Part shown: positions 43,177-52,877 of the stretch, piece by piece | Position numbering within the stretch: the stretch's first letter is position 1 | How the letters are laid out: each line of letters starts with the position of its first letter | Assembly (NCBI GenBank): GCA_958295985.1 | Contig: OY282432.1 | Location: forward strand, 2,761,001 to 2,825,000 | From: an uncultured Candidatus Binatia bacterium | Lineage (GTDB): Bacteria; Desulfobacterota; Binatia; UBA9968; JAJDTQ01 | Reading direction: 5' to 3' | Length of the DNA stretch: 64,000 nt | Position numbers and translations under genes: made by a program | Notes under the pieces: generated by a model | Told to the model about the DNA's origin: nothing | Database searches by the model: none | The model's input: only the letters and a program-made list of their open reading frames with translations

Positions 43177-43794
43177 ATGGGACAAGCACTTGCGGAGAAG
43201 AAGGGCGCGCGTGGGAGATCCCGACGCTCGTGGCTGTGCGCGGTCCTGCTGGCGACCGTTTGCCTGGCGACGACGGCAGGGGCGGAGGGGGGTCCCCGGA
43301 GCGAGATCGAAATGGCGCTACGGCTTGCTGTCTCGATCCTCAGCGATCCGAAGCTGGGGGAGAACGCCAAATTCGAACGCCTCCGGACGGCCGTCCTGCC
43401 GCATTTCGACTTTCCCGAGATGGCCCGGCGGTCCCTCGGCGCCCACTGGCGCCGCCGCACCCCGGAGCAGCGTGAAGAGTTCACCCGGCTCTTTACCCGC
43501 TTGCTGGAACGAACCTATGCGAGCCGCCTCTCCTCGTACAGTGGCCAGCGGATCCATTTCGTCGGCGAAGAGATCGACGGCCGTTTCGCTCACGTCGATA
43601 CCAGGATCGTGGATGATGAAGGACGCAGGTTCGCCGTCAGCTACCGCCTGCACCGCGTGAACAACCCGGGTGAATGGCGCATCTATGACATCGTCGTCGA
43701 GGGAATCAGCCTGGTCAACAACTACCGTGCGCAGTTCAACCGCGTGATCGACCGAACCTCCTACGAAGCCCTGGTGGCGAAGCTTCGAGGCTAG
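43177..43794 (+). CDS. MlaC-family phospholipid-binding ABC transport protein
   Basis: A protein of 205 residues with a signal peptide (basic lead, then LCAVLLATVCLATTAGAEGG). RLRTAVLPHFDFPEMARRSL and the C-terminal VEGISLVNNYRAQFNRVI are diagnostic for MlaC/Ttg2D, the periplasmic carrier that moves phospholipids between inner and outer membranes. This supports an outer membrane in the host. The usual mlaD, mlaE and mlaF partners are not in the window, so this copy is an orphan here. It is preceded by a poor ribosome site; GGGGTG lies before the ATG. Confidence 0.87.
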   Translation: MGQALAEKKGARGRSRRSWLCAVLLATVCLATTAGAEGGPRSEIEMALRLAVSILSDPKLGENAKFERLRTAVLPHFDFPEMARRSLGAHWRRRTPEQREEFTRLFTRLLERTYASRLSSYSGQRIHFVGEEIDGRFAHVDTRIVDDEGRRFAVSYRLHRVNNPGEWRIYDIVVEGISLVNNYRAQFNRVIDRTSYEALVAKLRG

Positions 43795-43811
43795 CCGCGG
43801 GCTGAGGGTAC

Positions 43812-44534
43812 ATGCAGGAACAGCGACTTCCCAGAAGAGCCTCCACCATCGTCCTCGTGCGCCCCGCGGGAGACGGCGCCTTCGAGATCTTCATGACGCG
43901 ACGGCCCCGGGAAATGCGTTTCCTGGGCGGGTTCTTCGTCTTTCCCGGGGGCAGCGTCAAGGGTTCCGACGCCGCTCCCGCCATGCTGGAGCGGTGCCGC
44001 GGCCTTTCGCCCGAGGATGCCCGGGTGCGGCTGGGAGACGAGCTGAGCGCGGAGGAGGCCATTGGACATTGGGTGGCGGCCATCCGTGAGATGTACGAGG
44101 AGGTCGGCGTGCTTCTGACCGTGGACCGGGACGGCGGTAACGTCATGGTGGAGGAAACCCGGGAACGCGTGGTCGCGAAGCGCCCGTCCGTGTTGAACGG
44201 AAGCGTGAGCTTTCCGGAGCTGTTGGCGTCCGAGGGGCTTTTCTGCGACGTCGGCAGTCCGGTGTATTTCTACCACCGGATCACGCCCGAACGGTATGCG
44301 ATGCGGTTCGATACCCGGTTCTTTCTGGCCCCTCTGCCGGCGGGGCAGGTGCCGCTCAACGTATCGGAGGAAGTGACGGAGAGCCTTTGGATCACTCCCG
44401 AGGAGGGGCTGAGGCGGGCCGAGCGGGGCCGCATGGCCATCATACCGCCGACCTTGGCGACCTTGCGCACCCTGGCCGAACTCGGTACCTGGGAGGCCCT
44501 TTGTAGCGGCTTCGCTTTGCCGGCCCGCTCCTAG
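43812..44534 (+). CDS. NUDIX hydrolase (NUDT19/ADP-ribose-type)
   Basis: A protein of 240 residues. The NUDIX box is split as in the long branch: GGFFVFPGG at about residues 36-44, then a long insert, and AAIREMYEEVGVLL carrying the RExxEE metal site. Such proteins hydrolyse CoA or acyl-CoA diphosphate bonds or ADP-ribose. It starts 17 bases after the MlaC-like gene on the same strand. It ends at the inverted-repeat element at 44535. Confidence 0.85.
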   Translation: MQEQRLPRRASTIVLVRPAGDGAFEIFMTRRPREMRFLGGFFVFPGGSVKGSDAAPAMLERCRGLSPEDARVRLGDELSAEEAIGHWVAAIREMYEEVGVLLTVDRDGGNVMVEETRERVVAKRPSVLNGSVSFPELLASEGLFCDVGSPVYFYHRITPERYAMRFDTRFFLAPLPAGQVPLNVSEEVTESLWITPEEGLRRAERGRMAIIPPTLATLRTLAELGTWEALCSGFALPARS

Positions 44535-44691
44535 TATGGTGTCCTGTGTAAACGGTGGATAATCTGCCGGTCCTTTTCGCCGCCGGCTGCGTGGCTCCGC
44601 CTCGCGTGGTGTGGGCCACGGCTCGTTGTCGCGCCTTGCCGGCGACGAAAAGTCCCGCGCACCTTATCCACCGTTCATACAGGACGCCACA
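44535..44691. repeat. MITE-like element with about 54-bp terminal inverted repeats
   Basis: The left arm (44535-44590) and the reverse complement of the right arm (44637-44691) match over about 54 bases with few differences: both contain GTCCTGT, AACGGTGGATAA, CTTTTCG and CGCCGGC in the same order. The ~47-base centre can fold further (GTGGC...GCCAC). No coding capacity is seen. The size and ends fit a non-autonomous transposable element, or a long structured RNA, between the NUDIX and ThDP-enzyme genes. A target duplication is not evident. Confidence 0.65.
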
Positions 44692-44786
44692 CCAGCGGCC
44701 TGTAGTGTAGCCCCCGTCATCGCGGGGAAGTTCATCGACCTGCCCCGTCCCGTTTCGGGACGCGGCATGAGGGAGCAATCGATACC

Positions 44787-46436
44787 ATGAGAACGGTGGA
44801 CGTGATCGCCCATATCCTGAAGCGCGAGGGAGTCCCGTACCTGAGCGCGTTCCCGACCTCGACGTTGATCGAAGCGGCGGCCGAGGCCGGCATTCGTCCC
44901 ATCATTTGTCGCCAGGAGCGTGTGGGGGTGGGGATCGCCGATGGTTACAGCCGGGTCAACAACGGCGAACCGCCGGGGGTGTTCGCGATGCAGTTCGGTC
45001 CCGGCGCCGAGAATGCCTATGCGGGGGTCGCCACGGCGTTTTCCGATGCCGTGCCGATGCTGCTCCTGCCCCTGGGACACAGCCGTGAACGGGACGGGGT
45101 GTTTCCCCAGTTCAGCGCGTTGAGGAACTACGCTCCCATCACCAAGTTCGTAGAGCAGATCACCACCGCGGACCGGGTCGTCGACACCATGAGGCGGGCC
45201 TTCGCGAGGCTCAGGATGGGCCGCCCGGGTCCCGTGATGGTGGAAATACCCGCGGACGTGGCGGGGGAGCAGCTCGCCCCGGCCGTGGTCGAGTCCTATC
45301 GGCCGGTGAAGGCTGCGGTCGCCGCCGGGGACCCGGCGGACGTCATGGCCGCGGCCAAGGCCCTGCTCGAAGCCCGGGCTCCCGTGATCCATGCCGGGCA
45401 GGGCGTGCTCTATGCCGGGGCGGCTTCGGAGTTGCTGGAGCTGGCGGAGCTCGCGTGCATTCCGGTCATGACGACCATGGGCGGCAAGAGCGCGTTTCCC
45501 GAGGCGCACCCGCTGGCGCTGGGAAGCGCCTCGGGGGTCATGAACCGGCCGGTGTACCGCTTCCTGAAGAAGGCCGACCTGGTCTTCGCGGTGGGCACGA
45601 GCCTGACCCGTCATCCCATGACCACGCCCATCCCGGGGAACAAGACGTTGGTGCAGGCGACGGACGATCCCATCGACATCGGCAAGAACTACGACGTGGA
45701 CTATCCTGTCATCGGTGACGCCAGGCTCGTATTGGGGCAGTTCGTGGAGGCCGTCAGGGAACTGTTGAACGGTGCGTCCAGGGACGAGCGCTCGCCCGCG
45801 TCGGAGATTGCCGGGATGCGGACGGAATGGCTGCGGGAGTGGAACGCGAAGCTCACGTCCGAAGAGGTGCCCATCAACCCTTACCGGGTCATCTCGGAGT
45901 TCATGAACGCGGTGGATCCGGCGGAGGCCATCGTCACCCACGATTCCGGCAGTCCCCGGGACCAGATCATGCCGTTCTATCGGTCGGCGGGACCGAGGTC
46001 CTACCTGGGGTGGGGCAAGTCCCACGGGCTCGGCACCGGTCTCGGCCTGAACCTGGGGGCCAAGCTGGCCGCGCCGGAAAAGTTCGTGGTGAACTTCATG
46101 GGTGACGCGGCCTTCGGCATGACCGGCCTGGATTTCGAGACCGCGGTCCGGTCGAACATACCGATACTGACCGTGGTGCTGAACAACTCCACCATGGCGG
46201 TGGAGACGCGCCACATGGCCGCGTCGCACGAGCGTTACGGCACGAGGGACCTCGGCGGCAACTACGCCGACATGGCTCGCGCCATGGGCGGGTGGGCGGA
46301 ACGGGTGGACGATCCCGCGGAGGTGGGGCCGGCCATCGTGCGCGCCCGGCGGGCGACGGAGGAGGGCCGGGCGGCATTGCTGGAGTTCATCACCGGCGCG
46401 GAGATCGACTATTCCCACAAGGGTGCGTTCTCGTAG
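44787..46436 (+). CDS. Thiamine pyrophosphate-dependent enzyme (acetolactate synthase-like)
   Basis: A protein of 549 residues with the three-domain layout of ThDP decarboxylases and synthases. The N-terminal domain has the activating Glu in CRQERVGVGIADGYSR and then FGPGAENAYAG; the C-terminal domain has GDAAFGMTGLDFETAV ending in LNNSTMA, the Mg-ThDP motif (GDx...N). It probably joins or cleaves 2-oxo acids; it lacks clear features to separate acetolactate synthase from benzoylformate decarboxylase or oxalyl-CoA decarboxylase. It stands 14 bases before the UPF0182 gene. Confidence 0.87.
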   Translation: MRTVDVIAHILKREGVPYLSAFPTSTLIEAAAEAGIRPIICRQERVGVGIADGYSRVNNGEPPGVFAMQFGPGAENAYAGVATAFSDAVPMLLLPLGHSRERDGVFPQFSALRNYAPITKFVEQITTADRVVDTMRRAFARLRMGRPGPVMVEIPADVAGEQLAPAVVESYRPVKAAVAAGDPADVMAAAKALLEARAPVIHAGQGVLYAGAASELLELAELACIPVMTTMGGKSAFPEAHPLALGSASGVMNRPVYRFLKKADLVFAVGTSLTRHPMTTPIPGNKTLVQATDDPIDIGKNYDVDYPVIGDARLVLGQFVEAVRELLNGASRDERSPASEIAGMRTEWLREWNAKLTSEEVPINPYRVISEFMNAVDPAEAIVTHDSGSPRDQIMPFYRSAGPRSYLGWGKSHGLGTGLGLNLGAKLAAPEKFVVNFMGDAAFGMTGLDFETAVRSNIPILTVVLNNSTMAVETRHMAASHERYGTRDLGGNYADMARAMGGWAERVDDPAEVGPAIVRARRATEEGRAALLEFITGAEIDYSHKGAFS

Positions 46437-46450
46437 GGGGCGAGGATTCA

Positions 46451-49138
46451 ATGCGAAAATCTATCGGGTTCATCGCGCTTGGCGCGTTCTTGCTGTTCAC
46501 GCTCTTTGGTGAGGCCATCTATCTCTACACCGATTTCCTCTGGTTCGGCGAGATCGGCTATTCCGGGGTCTTTACCAAGACCCTGTGGATCAAGGTGCTG
46601 CTGGGCGTGACCTCGGGAGTGCTGTTCTTTGCGCTCTTCTACGTCAACATCAAGCTCGCGGCCCGGCTCCGCGACGGCGTGGTGCCGCTCCGGAGCAAGA
46701 ACCCCGAGGTCCCGGGTCCCGAGGAACTGGACCCGATGATCAGGCGGTTGCTGCTGCCGGTGGCCCTGGTCCTGGGATTCCTGGCCGCGCCCCAGGCAGC
46801 CATGCACTGGGAATCCGCGCTGCTGTTCTTCAACGGCGTCCCGTTCGGCATCGACGACCCGCTGATGGGCAAGGACATCGGGTTCTACATCTTCCGTCTG
46901 CCCGCCCTGGAGGCGCTCTACCGTTGGTTCCTGGTGGCGCTGGGGTTGATACTGGTGGCCAGCGCTTTCGTCCATCTGCTGTACGGCGGCGTCCAATACT
47001 CGGAGGACGGCCTGTCGGTGCACCCGGCCGCGAAGGTTCACCTGTCCGTGCTGCTGGCGTTGCTGCTCCTGGTTCAGAGCGGCGGCTACCTGCTCGACGC
47101 CTACAAGCTGCTCTACTCGCACACCGGGGTGGTGTTCGGCGCCGGCTACACGGACATACACGCGCGGCTGCCGGCGTTGCGGGTGCTGGCGGTGGTATCG
47201 GCGGTGGTGGCCGTACTCGCCCTGGTACAGATGCGCTGGTCGGGGCTCAAGTACCTTCTCATCGGGCTGGGTGCCCTGGCCGTCGTTCACGGCGTCGGGA
47301 TGTACGCCTACCCCTCCTTCCTGCAGCAGTTCCACGTCGTGCCCAACGAGCTGGTGGCCGAAACCCCTTACATCCAGCGCAATATCCGCTCCACGCGGCA
47401 CGCCTACGGCCTCGACCGGGTGGAAGCCCAGGAGTTCCCGGTCAACGAGGTGTTGACCGCCGACGACCTTCAGGACAACGACGCCACGGTCAAGAACATC
47501 CGGCTGTGGAACTATCAGCCGCTGTTGGCGACCTACGCCCAACTACAGCAGATCCGCACCTACTACGAGTTCGTGGACGTGGACAACGATCGCTACAACA
47601 TCGACGGGACCTACCGTCAGGTGATGCTGTCGGCCCGCGAACTGTCTCACGAACAGCTCCCGAGCCGTATCTGGATCAACGAGCACCTCGTGTACACCCA
47701 CGGCTATGGGGTGGTGTACAGCCCGGTGAACCAGATCAGCAAGGAAGGTCTGCCCGAGTTCTTCGTCAAGGACATCCCGCCGGTGTCGAACGGTTTCGTC
47801 GACGTCACCCGTCCGGAGATCTACTTTGGCGAGGTGGCCAACGACTACGTGTTCGTCAAGACGGCGGCACAGGAGCTGGACTACCCGGCCGGGGACCAGA
47901 ACATCTACACGACCTATGAAGGGGAGGGGGGGGTGCCGATGCGATCGTTCTGGCGCAAGCTGCTGTATTCGGCCCGCTTCGCGACGTTGCGGATCTCCCT
48001 CTCCAACGACATCACGCCGGAGAGCCGCATCCTCTACTACCGCAAGATCCAGGACCGGGTTCGCAAACTGGCGTCGTTCCTCGATTTCGATGAAGATCCC
48101 TACCTTGTGGTCACGCCGGAGGGGCGGCTCTTCTGGATCATCGACGGCTACACCACCTCGGAACGGTACCCCTATTCCGAGCCGAGGGAGGAGGTCGGCA
48201 ACTATATCCGCAATTCGGTGAAGACGGTCGTGGACGCGTACAACGGCAGCGTGGACTTCTACATCAGCGATCCCGACGACCCGGTGGTGAACGCCTATTC
48301 CAGGGGGTTTCCGGGACTGTTCAAGCCGATGACGGCCATGCCCGAGGCGCTGCGCTCGCACGTTCGGTATCCGCAGGATCTGTTCAAGGTGCAGGCCGGG
48401 ATGTATGCCACCTACCACATGCAGGATCCGCAGGTCTTCTACAACAAGGAGGACCTTCTGAGCATCCCCACCAGGAAGGGGGACGAGCAGGAGCGGGAGA
48501 TGGAGCCCTATTACACCATCATGCGCCTGCCGGGGGAGGCCAAGGAGGAGTTCGTGCTGCTCCTGCCTTTCACCCCCAACAACCGCGACAACATGCGGGC
48601 CTGGCTCGCCGCCCGGAGCGACGGCTCGCACTACGGCAAGCTGCTGGCGCTCAACTTTCCCAAGGCCAGGCTGGTCTACGGCCCCAACCAGATCGAGGCC
48701 CGCATCGATCAGGACGCGTTCATCTCGCAGCAGTTGAGCTTGTGGGGCCAGCGCGGCTCGCAGGTGATCCGCGGCAGCCTGCTGGCGATTCCCATTCAGG
48801 ATTCGCTCCTTTACGTGCAGTCCCTCTACCTGGCCGCGGAGCAGGGATCGCTGCCTGAACTCAAGCGGGTGGTGACCGTGTTCGGCAACCGCATTGCCAT
48901 GAGAGAGAACCTGGAGGACGCCCTGCATGAACTGTTCGGGGATGCCGCGCAAGGCCCGGTGGCGGCCTCGCCGACCGTGCAGGCGGCGGTTGCGAAAGAA
49001 GCCGGAGGGGATCCCGCGGCCGAGGCCATGGAGCACTACGAGCGCTCCATGGAGCGCCTCCGGGCCGGCGACTGGGCCGGCTTTGGCGACGCGCTGCGCC
49101 GGCTCGAGCAGTCGCTCCAGGCCTTGCAGGCGCCATAG
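46451..49138 (+). CDS. UPF0182 family membrane protein
   Basis: A protein of 895 residues. Seven or so membrane segments occupy the first 300 residues (for example FIALGAFLLFTLFGEAIYLY and HLSVLLALLLLVQSGGYLLD), then a large extracytoplasmic domain with the family motifs PYIQRNIRSTRHAYGLD, DNDRYNIDG and YTTSERYPYSEP. The family is widespread in Actinobacteria, cyanobacteria and some Gram-negatives, but its function is unknown. The last 60 residues form an acidic, helical tail. The start ATG 46451 follows the ThDP gene by 14 bases. Confidence 0.9.
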   Translation: MRKSIGFIALGAFLLFTLFGEAIYLYTDFLWFGEIGYSGVFTKTLWIKVLLGVTSGVLFFALFYVNIKLAARLRDGVVPLRSKNPEVPGPEELDPMIRRLLLPVALVLGFLAAPQAAMHWESALLFFNGVPFGIDDPLMGKDIGFYIFRLPALEALYRWFLVALGLILVASAFVHLLYGGVQYSEDGLSVHPAAKVHLSVLLALLLLVQSGGYLLDAYKLLYSHTGVVFGAGYTDIHARLPALRVLAVVSAVVAVLALVQMRWSGLKYLLIGLGALAVVHGVGMYAYPSFLQQFHVVPNELVAETPYIQRNIRSTRHAYGLDRVEAQEFPVNEVLTADDLQDNDATVKNIRLWNYQPLLATYAQLQQIRTYYEFVDVDNDRYNIDGTYRQVMLSARELSHEQLPSRIWINEHLVYTHGYGVVYSPVNQISKEGLPEFFVKDIPPVSNGFVDVTRPEIYFGEVANDYVFVKTAAQELDYPAGDQNIYTTYEGEGGVPMRSFWRKLLYSARFATLRISLSNDITPESRILYYRKIQDRVRKLASFLDFDEDPYLVVTPEGRLFWIIDGYTTSERYPYSEPREEVGNYIRNSVKTVVDAYNGSVDFYISDPDDPVVNAYSRGFPGLFKPMTAMPEALRSHVRYPQDLFKVQAGMYATYHMQDPQVFYNKEDLLSIPTRKGDEQEREMEPYYTIMRLPGEAKEEFVLLLPFTPNNRDNMRAWLAARSDGSHYGKLLALNFPKARLVYGPNQIEARIDQDAFISQQLSLWGQRGSQVIRGSLLAIPIQDSLLYVQSLYLAAEQGSLPELKRVVTVFGNRIAMRENLEDALHELFGDAAQGPVAASPTVQAAVAKEAGGDPAAEAMEHYERSMERLRAGDWAGFGDALRRLEQSLQALQAP

Positions 49139-49216
49139 CCCCCGCCCGCGGCCCTGTACGCGGGCTGCCGAAAGGGGAAGGGGCTCGAAGCCCCGTTGAA
49201 ACGAACGAGGGGGCTT

Positions 49217-50050
49217 ATGAGAAGCATGACCGGTTTTGGTCAGGCCATCCTCCAGGACAGGCAGGTCAAGGTTTCCGTACAGATCCGCAGCGTCAACCAC
49301 CGCCACGCGGACATCCACCTTCGCGTGCCGAAGCTCTACCTGAGCCTCGAGGACGAGCTGCGTGAGCAGGCGCGGATGAAGATTCACCGCGGTCGCACGG
49401 ACGTTTATATCGACCGGACGCCGCTCAAGGGACGGGGCTACCGGCTGGAGGTGGACGACACCCTCATGGAGCAGTACTGTGAAGCGCTGCGACGCATCAA
49501 GGCGCGGTACCGCCTCCAGGGCGATATCGATCTTCAGTTGGTGCCGCGCTTGCCGGACCTCTTCCAGTTCAAGGAACCGGAACATATCGAGGGGGGCGAG
49601 AAGCGGCTGGTGCTGCGAGCGCTGGAGACGGCCCTGAAGAACCTCACCCGGTCCCGGGACCGCGAGGGGCGCAATCTCAAACGCGACATGGTGGCGGAGG
49701 CGCGCCAGTTGACCCGTGCGGCCAGGCAGCTCGGGGGTTGTGCCGGGGTCATCGACCGGCGCCTCCAGGAGCAGGGCGCCAACGCCGGCGGCGGCGAAGC
49801 CGGCAGCGGCGCCTTCAAGGGCAGCATCAACGAGGAAGTGGTGCGGTTGGGCAGCCACGTGGAGATGCTCTCCCATCTGATGCGCGAACGTGAGCCGGTG
49901 GGCAAGAAGATCGATTTCCTGCTCCAGGAGGTGCAGCGCGAGCTCACCACCATCGGCGCCAAGGCGCCGCAGCTCGAGGTGGTCCGGCTGGTCCTGGGCG
50001 GCAAGGAAAGCGTCGAGAAGATTCGCGAACAGGTCCAGAACGTGGAATGA
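49217..50050 (+). CDS. yicC: YicC-family endoribonuclease
   Basis: A protein of 277 residues. The opening MRSMTGFGQA and SVQIRSVNHRHADIHLRVP and the C-terminal KKIDFLLQEVQRELTTIGAK are the YicC signatures. YicC proteins cleave RNA and reduce survival-related small RNA levels. ATG 49217 lies after GAGGGGG; an upstream TTG frame at 49196 is unlikely. The gene's TGA overlaps the gmk start, and the order yicC-gmk-rsh is the conserved bacterial cluster. Confidence 0.92.
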   Translation: MRSMTGFGQAILQDRQVKVSVQIRSVNHRHADIHLRVPKLYLSLEDELREQARMKIHRGRTDVYIDRTPLKGRGYRLEVDDTLMEQYCEALRRIKARYRLQGDIDLQLVPRLPDLFQFKEPEHIEGGEKRLVLRALETALKNLTRSRDREGRNLKRDMVAEARQLTRAARQLGGCAGVIDRRLQEQGANAGGGEAGSGAFKGSINEEVVRLGSHVEMLSHLMREREPVGKKIDFLLQEVQRELTTIGAKAPQLEVVRLVLGGKESVEKIREQVQNVE

Positions 50051-50667
50051 CGGTCTCGATTCGCAGCTTTACCAAACGCGGTCCGGGCATCGTGTTCATC
50101 GTTTCGGCGCCCTCCGGCGCGGGCAAGACGACGTTGACCCGGGAGGTTCTCAGCAGCCATCCGGAGATGAGCCTTTCGGTGTCCTGCACGACGCGCGCTC
50201 CGCGCGAGGGGGAGACGCCCGGCAAGGACTACCACTTCGTGTCGGAGACGGTGTTCGAACGGAGGCGCGCCGCCGGCGACTTTGCCGAGTGGGCCGAGGT
50301 CCACGGGAAACTGTACGGCACCCCGCGGCGGCTGCTCGAACGCCGGCTCCGGCGCGGCCACGACGTGCTGCTGGATATCGACGTGCAGGGGGCCCGGCAG
50401 ATCAGGGAGCACTTTGCCAGCGCCGTGGCCATATTCGTGTTGCCGCCGTCGCTCGACGAGTTGCGCCGCCGCCTGGCGGGTCGGGGCACGGATGCGTGGA
50501 AGACCATCGAGCAGCGCTGGCGCAACGCGCGGCATGAAATCCAGGAGATTCGGGGGTATGATTACTTCATCGTCAATCGCGACGTGGACGAGGCGGTGAA
50601 ACGGCTCGCCGCGATCATCGAGGCTGAAAGGCTCAAGGTTTGCAGGTACATCCGGAAACCGAAGTAA
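50047..50667 (+). CDS. gmk: Guanylate kinase
   Basis: A protein of 206 residues. SAPSGAGKTTL (about 20-30) is the P-loop; SCTTRAPREGE, DYHFVSE and the GTP-site Asp in LLDIDVQGARQI follow in family order. It phosphorylates GMP to GDP, feeding the (p)ppGpp system encoded by the next gene. The start overlaps yicC by four bases, and its end overlaps the rsh start by 28 bases. The usual small rpoZ gene between gmk and rsh is absent. Confidence 0.95.
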   Translation: MTVSIRSFTKRGPGIVFIVSAPSGAGKTTLTREVLSSHPEMSLSVSCTTRAPREGETPGKDYHFVSETVFERRRAAGDFAEWAEVHGKLYGTPRRLLERRLRRGHDVLLDIDVQGARQIREHFASAVAIFVLPPSLDELRRRLAGRGTDAWKTIEQRWRNARHEIQEIRGYDYFIVNRDVDEAVKRLAAIIEAERLKVCRYIRKPK

Positions 50668-52844
50668 GGCCCAGGCGCCGGTCCAGGGGCGCCGGAACCA
50701 ACGGCGCCATCAACGAGCTGGTGGAGAAGGTGTTGCAGTACCAGCCGGGCGCCGACGTCGACCCATTGCACGCGGCCTACGAGTTTTCATCCGCGGTGCA
50801 CGACGGCCAGAGACGCCTGTCCGGAGAGCCCTACCTCATCCACCCGGTGGCGGTGGCCAGCGTGCTGGCGGACCTGAAGCTGGATATCCCCAGCATCATC
50901 GGCGGCCTGCTCCACGACACGGTCGAGGACACCCTGGCCACGCTGCCGGAAATCGAGAAAGGGTTCGGCGAGGAGATCGCGGCCCTGGTGGACGGGGTCA
51001 CCAAGTTGAGCCGTGTCAACTTCACCAGCCACGAGGAGAAGCAGGCGGAGAATTTCCGCAAGATGCTCATGGCCATGGCCAAGGACATTCGCGTGGTCCT
51101 GATCAAGTTGGCCGACCGCACCCACAACATGCGCACGCTGCAGTATCTCGCCCCCGAGAAGCAGCGGCGGATCGCCCAGGAAACGCTGGACATCTATGCC
51201 CCCATCGCCCACCGGCTGGGGATCTACTGGATCAAGAGCGAGCTCGAGGACCTGGCCCTCAAACATCTTCGTCCGGAGATCTACGAGCAGTTGAAGCGGA
51301 ACGTCGCGCAGAAGAAGAAAAACCGGGAGAAGTACACCAACGACGTCATCTCGCGTCTGAGCAAGGCCCTGGCGGAAGAGGGCATCGATGCCGAGGTGAG
51401 CGGAAGGCCCAAGCACTTCTACAGCATCTTCAGGAAGATGGAGAACCAGAGCCTGGACTTCGGCGAGGTCCACGACCTGGTGGCGTTCCGGATCGTCGTG
51501 GATACCGTGCGCGAGTGTTACGAGTCCATGGGCGTCGTGCACGCGAAATGGCGGCCGGTGCCCGGCCGGTTCAAGGACTACATCGCGCTGGCCAAAGCCA
51601 ACATGTACCAGTCGCTGCACACCACCGTCATCGGCCCCAACGCTCAGCGCATCGAGATTCAGATCCGCACCCACGACATGCACCGGGTGGCCGAGGAAGG
51701 TATTGCCTCCCATTGGCGTTACAAGAAGGGCAGGGACCTGCAGGTGACGGACATGCAGCGGTTCGCATGGCTCCGGCAACTCCTCGAATGGCAGCAGAAC
51801 CTGTCGGACCCGCAGGAGTTCCTGCACAGCATCAAGGAGGACCTGTTCCCGGACGAGGTCTACGTGTTCACGCCCAACGGCGACCTGAGAAGCTTTCCCA
51901 AGGGGGCGACGGTCGTGGATTTCGCCTACTGCATCCATTCCGACATCGGGCAGCGCTGCTCGGGCGCGCGCGTGAACGGCAGACTCGTACCCTTCAAGTA
52001 TATCCTCAGGAGCGGCGACACGGTGGAGATCATCACGACCCAGGAGCAGACGCCGAGCCGCGATTGGTTGAAGGTTGCGAAGACCCCCCGCGCCAAGTCC
52101 CGTATCCGCGCATGGATGGCCTCGAAGCAGCGGGAGCGGAGCGTGGCCCTCGGACGGGAGATCCTGGAGGGGGACTTCGGCCGCCACCACCTGGACTACC
52201 AGAGCCTCCAGGCACAGGGGACCATCGCCGCGCTGGGAAGAGAGCTTGGGGTCAAGAACGAGGAAGGGCTCCTGGCCAGCGTTGGCTACGGCAAGGTCAT
52301 GCCGCGCCAGGTCCTGGCCAGACTGCTTCCGTCGGAGCAGCTCGAAGACGAGAAAAGACAACTGGAGGGTGGGCTCGAGCGGCTCTTCCGGCTGGTGGGC
52401 TCACGCGATCGGGGCGTCCGTGTCAAGGGCTTCGAGGATGTGCTGGTTCGTTTCGCGCGCTGCTGCCATCCGCTGCCCGGTGAGGAGATTGCCGGGATCA
52501 TTACCCGCGGGCGGGGCGTAACCGTGCACGTCGCCAGTTGTCCGACGGGACTGGAAGCCGATCCCGAGAGGAGAGTGGAGGTGAACTGGGCGGAGGATAC
52601 GCAGATGCCTCGCGGGGTGAAGATCGAGGTGAGCTGCGCGGACAAACCCGGTCTCCTGGCGGCCATCAGTTCGGCCATTTCGGAAGCCGGCGTGAACATC
52701 GCCCGGGCTCACATACGCACGTTCGACGACCGGGCCGTCAACACGTTCGAGATCATGATCGGAAGCTCCGATCAGTTGCGCCAGGTGTTACAGGACATCT
52801 CCAGGGTGAAGGGGGTATACAAGGCGAACCGGGTCCAGGGGTAG
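50640..52844 (+). CDS. RelA/SpoT-family (p)ppGpp synthetase/hydrolase
   Basis: A protein of 734 residues. The HD hydrolase motif LLHDTVEDT is at about residues 90-98 (His 92, Asp 93), so hydrolysis is expected. The synthetase domain has GRPKHFYSIFRKM, DLVAFRI and YQSLHTTVIG. A TGS domain (VYVFTPNGDLRSFPKGATV) follows at about 405-465 and an ACT domain (IEVSCADKPGLLAAISSAI) closes the protein. This is the bifunctional Rel architecture, controlling the stringent response. The start is TTG 50640 inside the end of gmk; its ribosome site is weak. Confidence 0.93.
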   Translation: MQVHPETEVRPRRRSRGAGTNGAINELVEKVLQYQPGADVDPLHAAYEFSSAVHDGQRRLSGEPYLIHPVAVASVLADLKLDIPSIIGGLLHDTVEDTLATLPEIEKGFGEEIAALVDGVTKLSRVNFTSHEEKQAENFRKMLMAMAKDIRVVLIKLADRTHNMRTLQYLAPEKQRRIAQETLDIYAPIAHRLGIYWIKSELEDLALKHLRPEIYEQLKRNVAQKKKNREKYTNDVISRLSKALAEEGIDAEVSGRPKHFYSIFRKMENQSLDFGEVHDLVAFRIVVDTVRECYESMGVVHAKWRPVPGRFKDYIALAKANMYQSLHTTVIGPNAQRIEIQIRTHDMHRVAEEGIASHWRYKKGRDLQVTDMQRFAWLRQLLEWQQNLSDPQEFLHSIKEDLFPDEVYVFTPNGDLRSFPKGATVVDFAYCIHSDIGQRCSGARVNGRLVPFKYILRSGDTVEIITTQEQTPSRDWLKVAKTPRAKSRIRAWMASKQRERSVALGREILEGDFGRHHLDYQSLQAQGTIAALGRELGVKNEEGLLASVGYGKVMPRQVLARLLPSEQLEDEKRQLEGGLERLFRLVGSRDRGVRVKGFEDVLVRFARCCHPLPGEEIAGIITRGRGVTVHVASCPTGLEADPERRVEVNWAEDTQMPRGVKIEVSCADKPGLLAAISSAISEAGVNIARAHIRTFDDRAVNTFEIMIGSSDQLRQVLQDISRVKGVYKANRVQG

Positions 52845-52877
52845 GACGCCGCACGCGGTCCGCCGTCCGGGGTGGTG

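Noticed and set aside
46096..46377. Proline-rich minus-strand frame opposite the ThDP enzyme
   Set aside because: Typical GC-rich antisense artefact with no ribosome site or motif.
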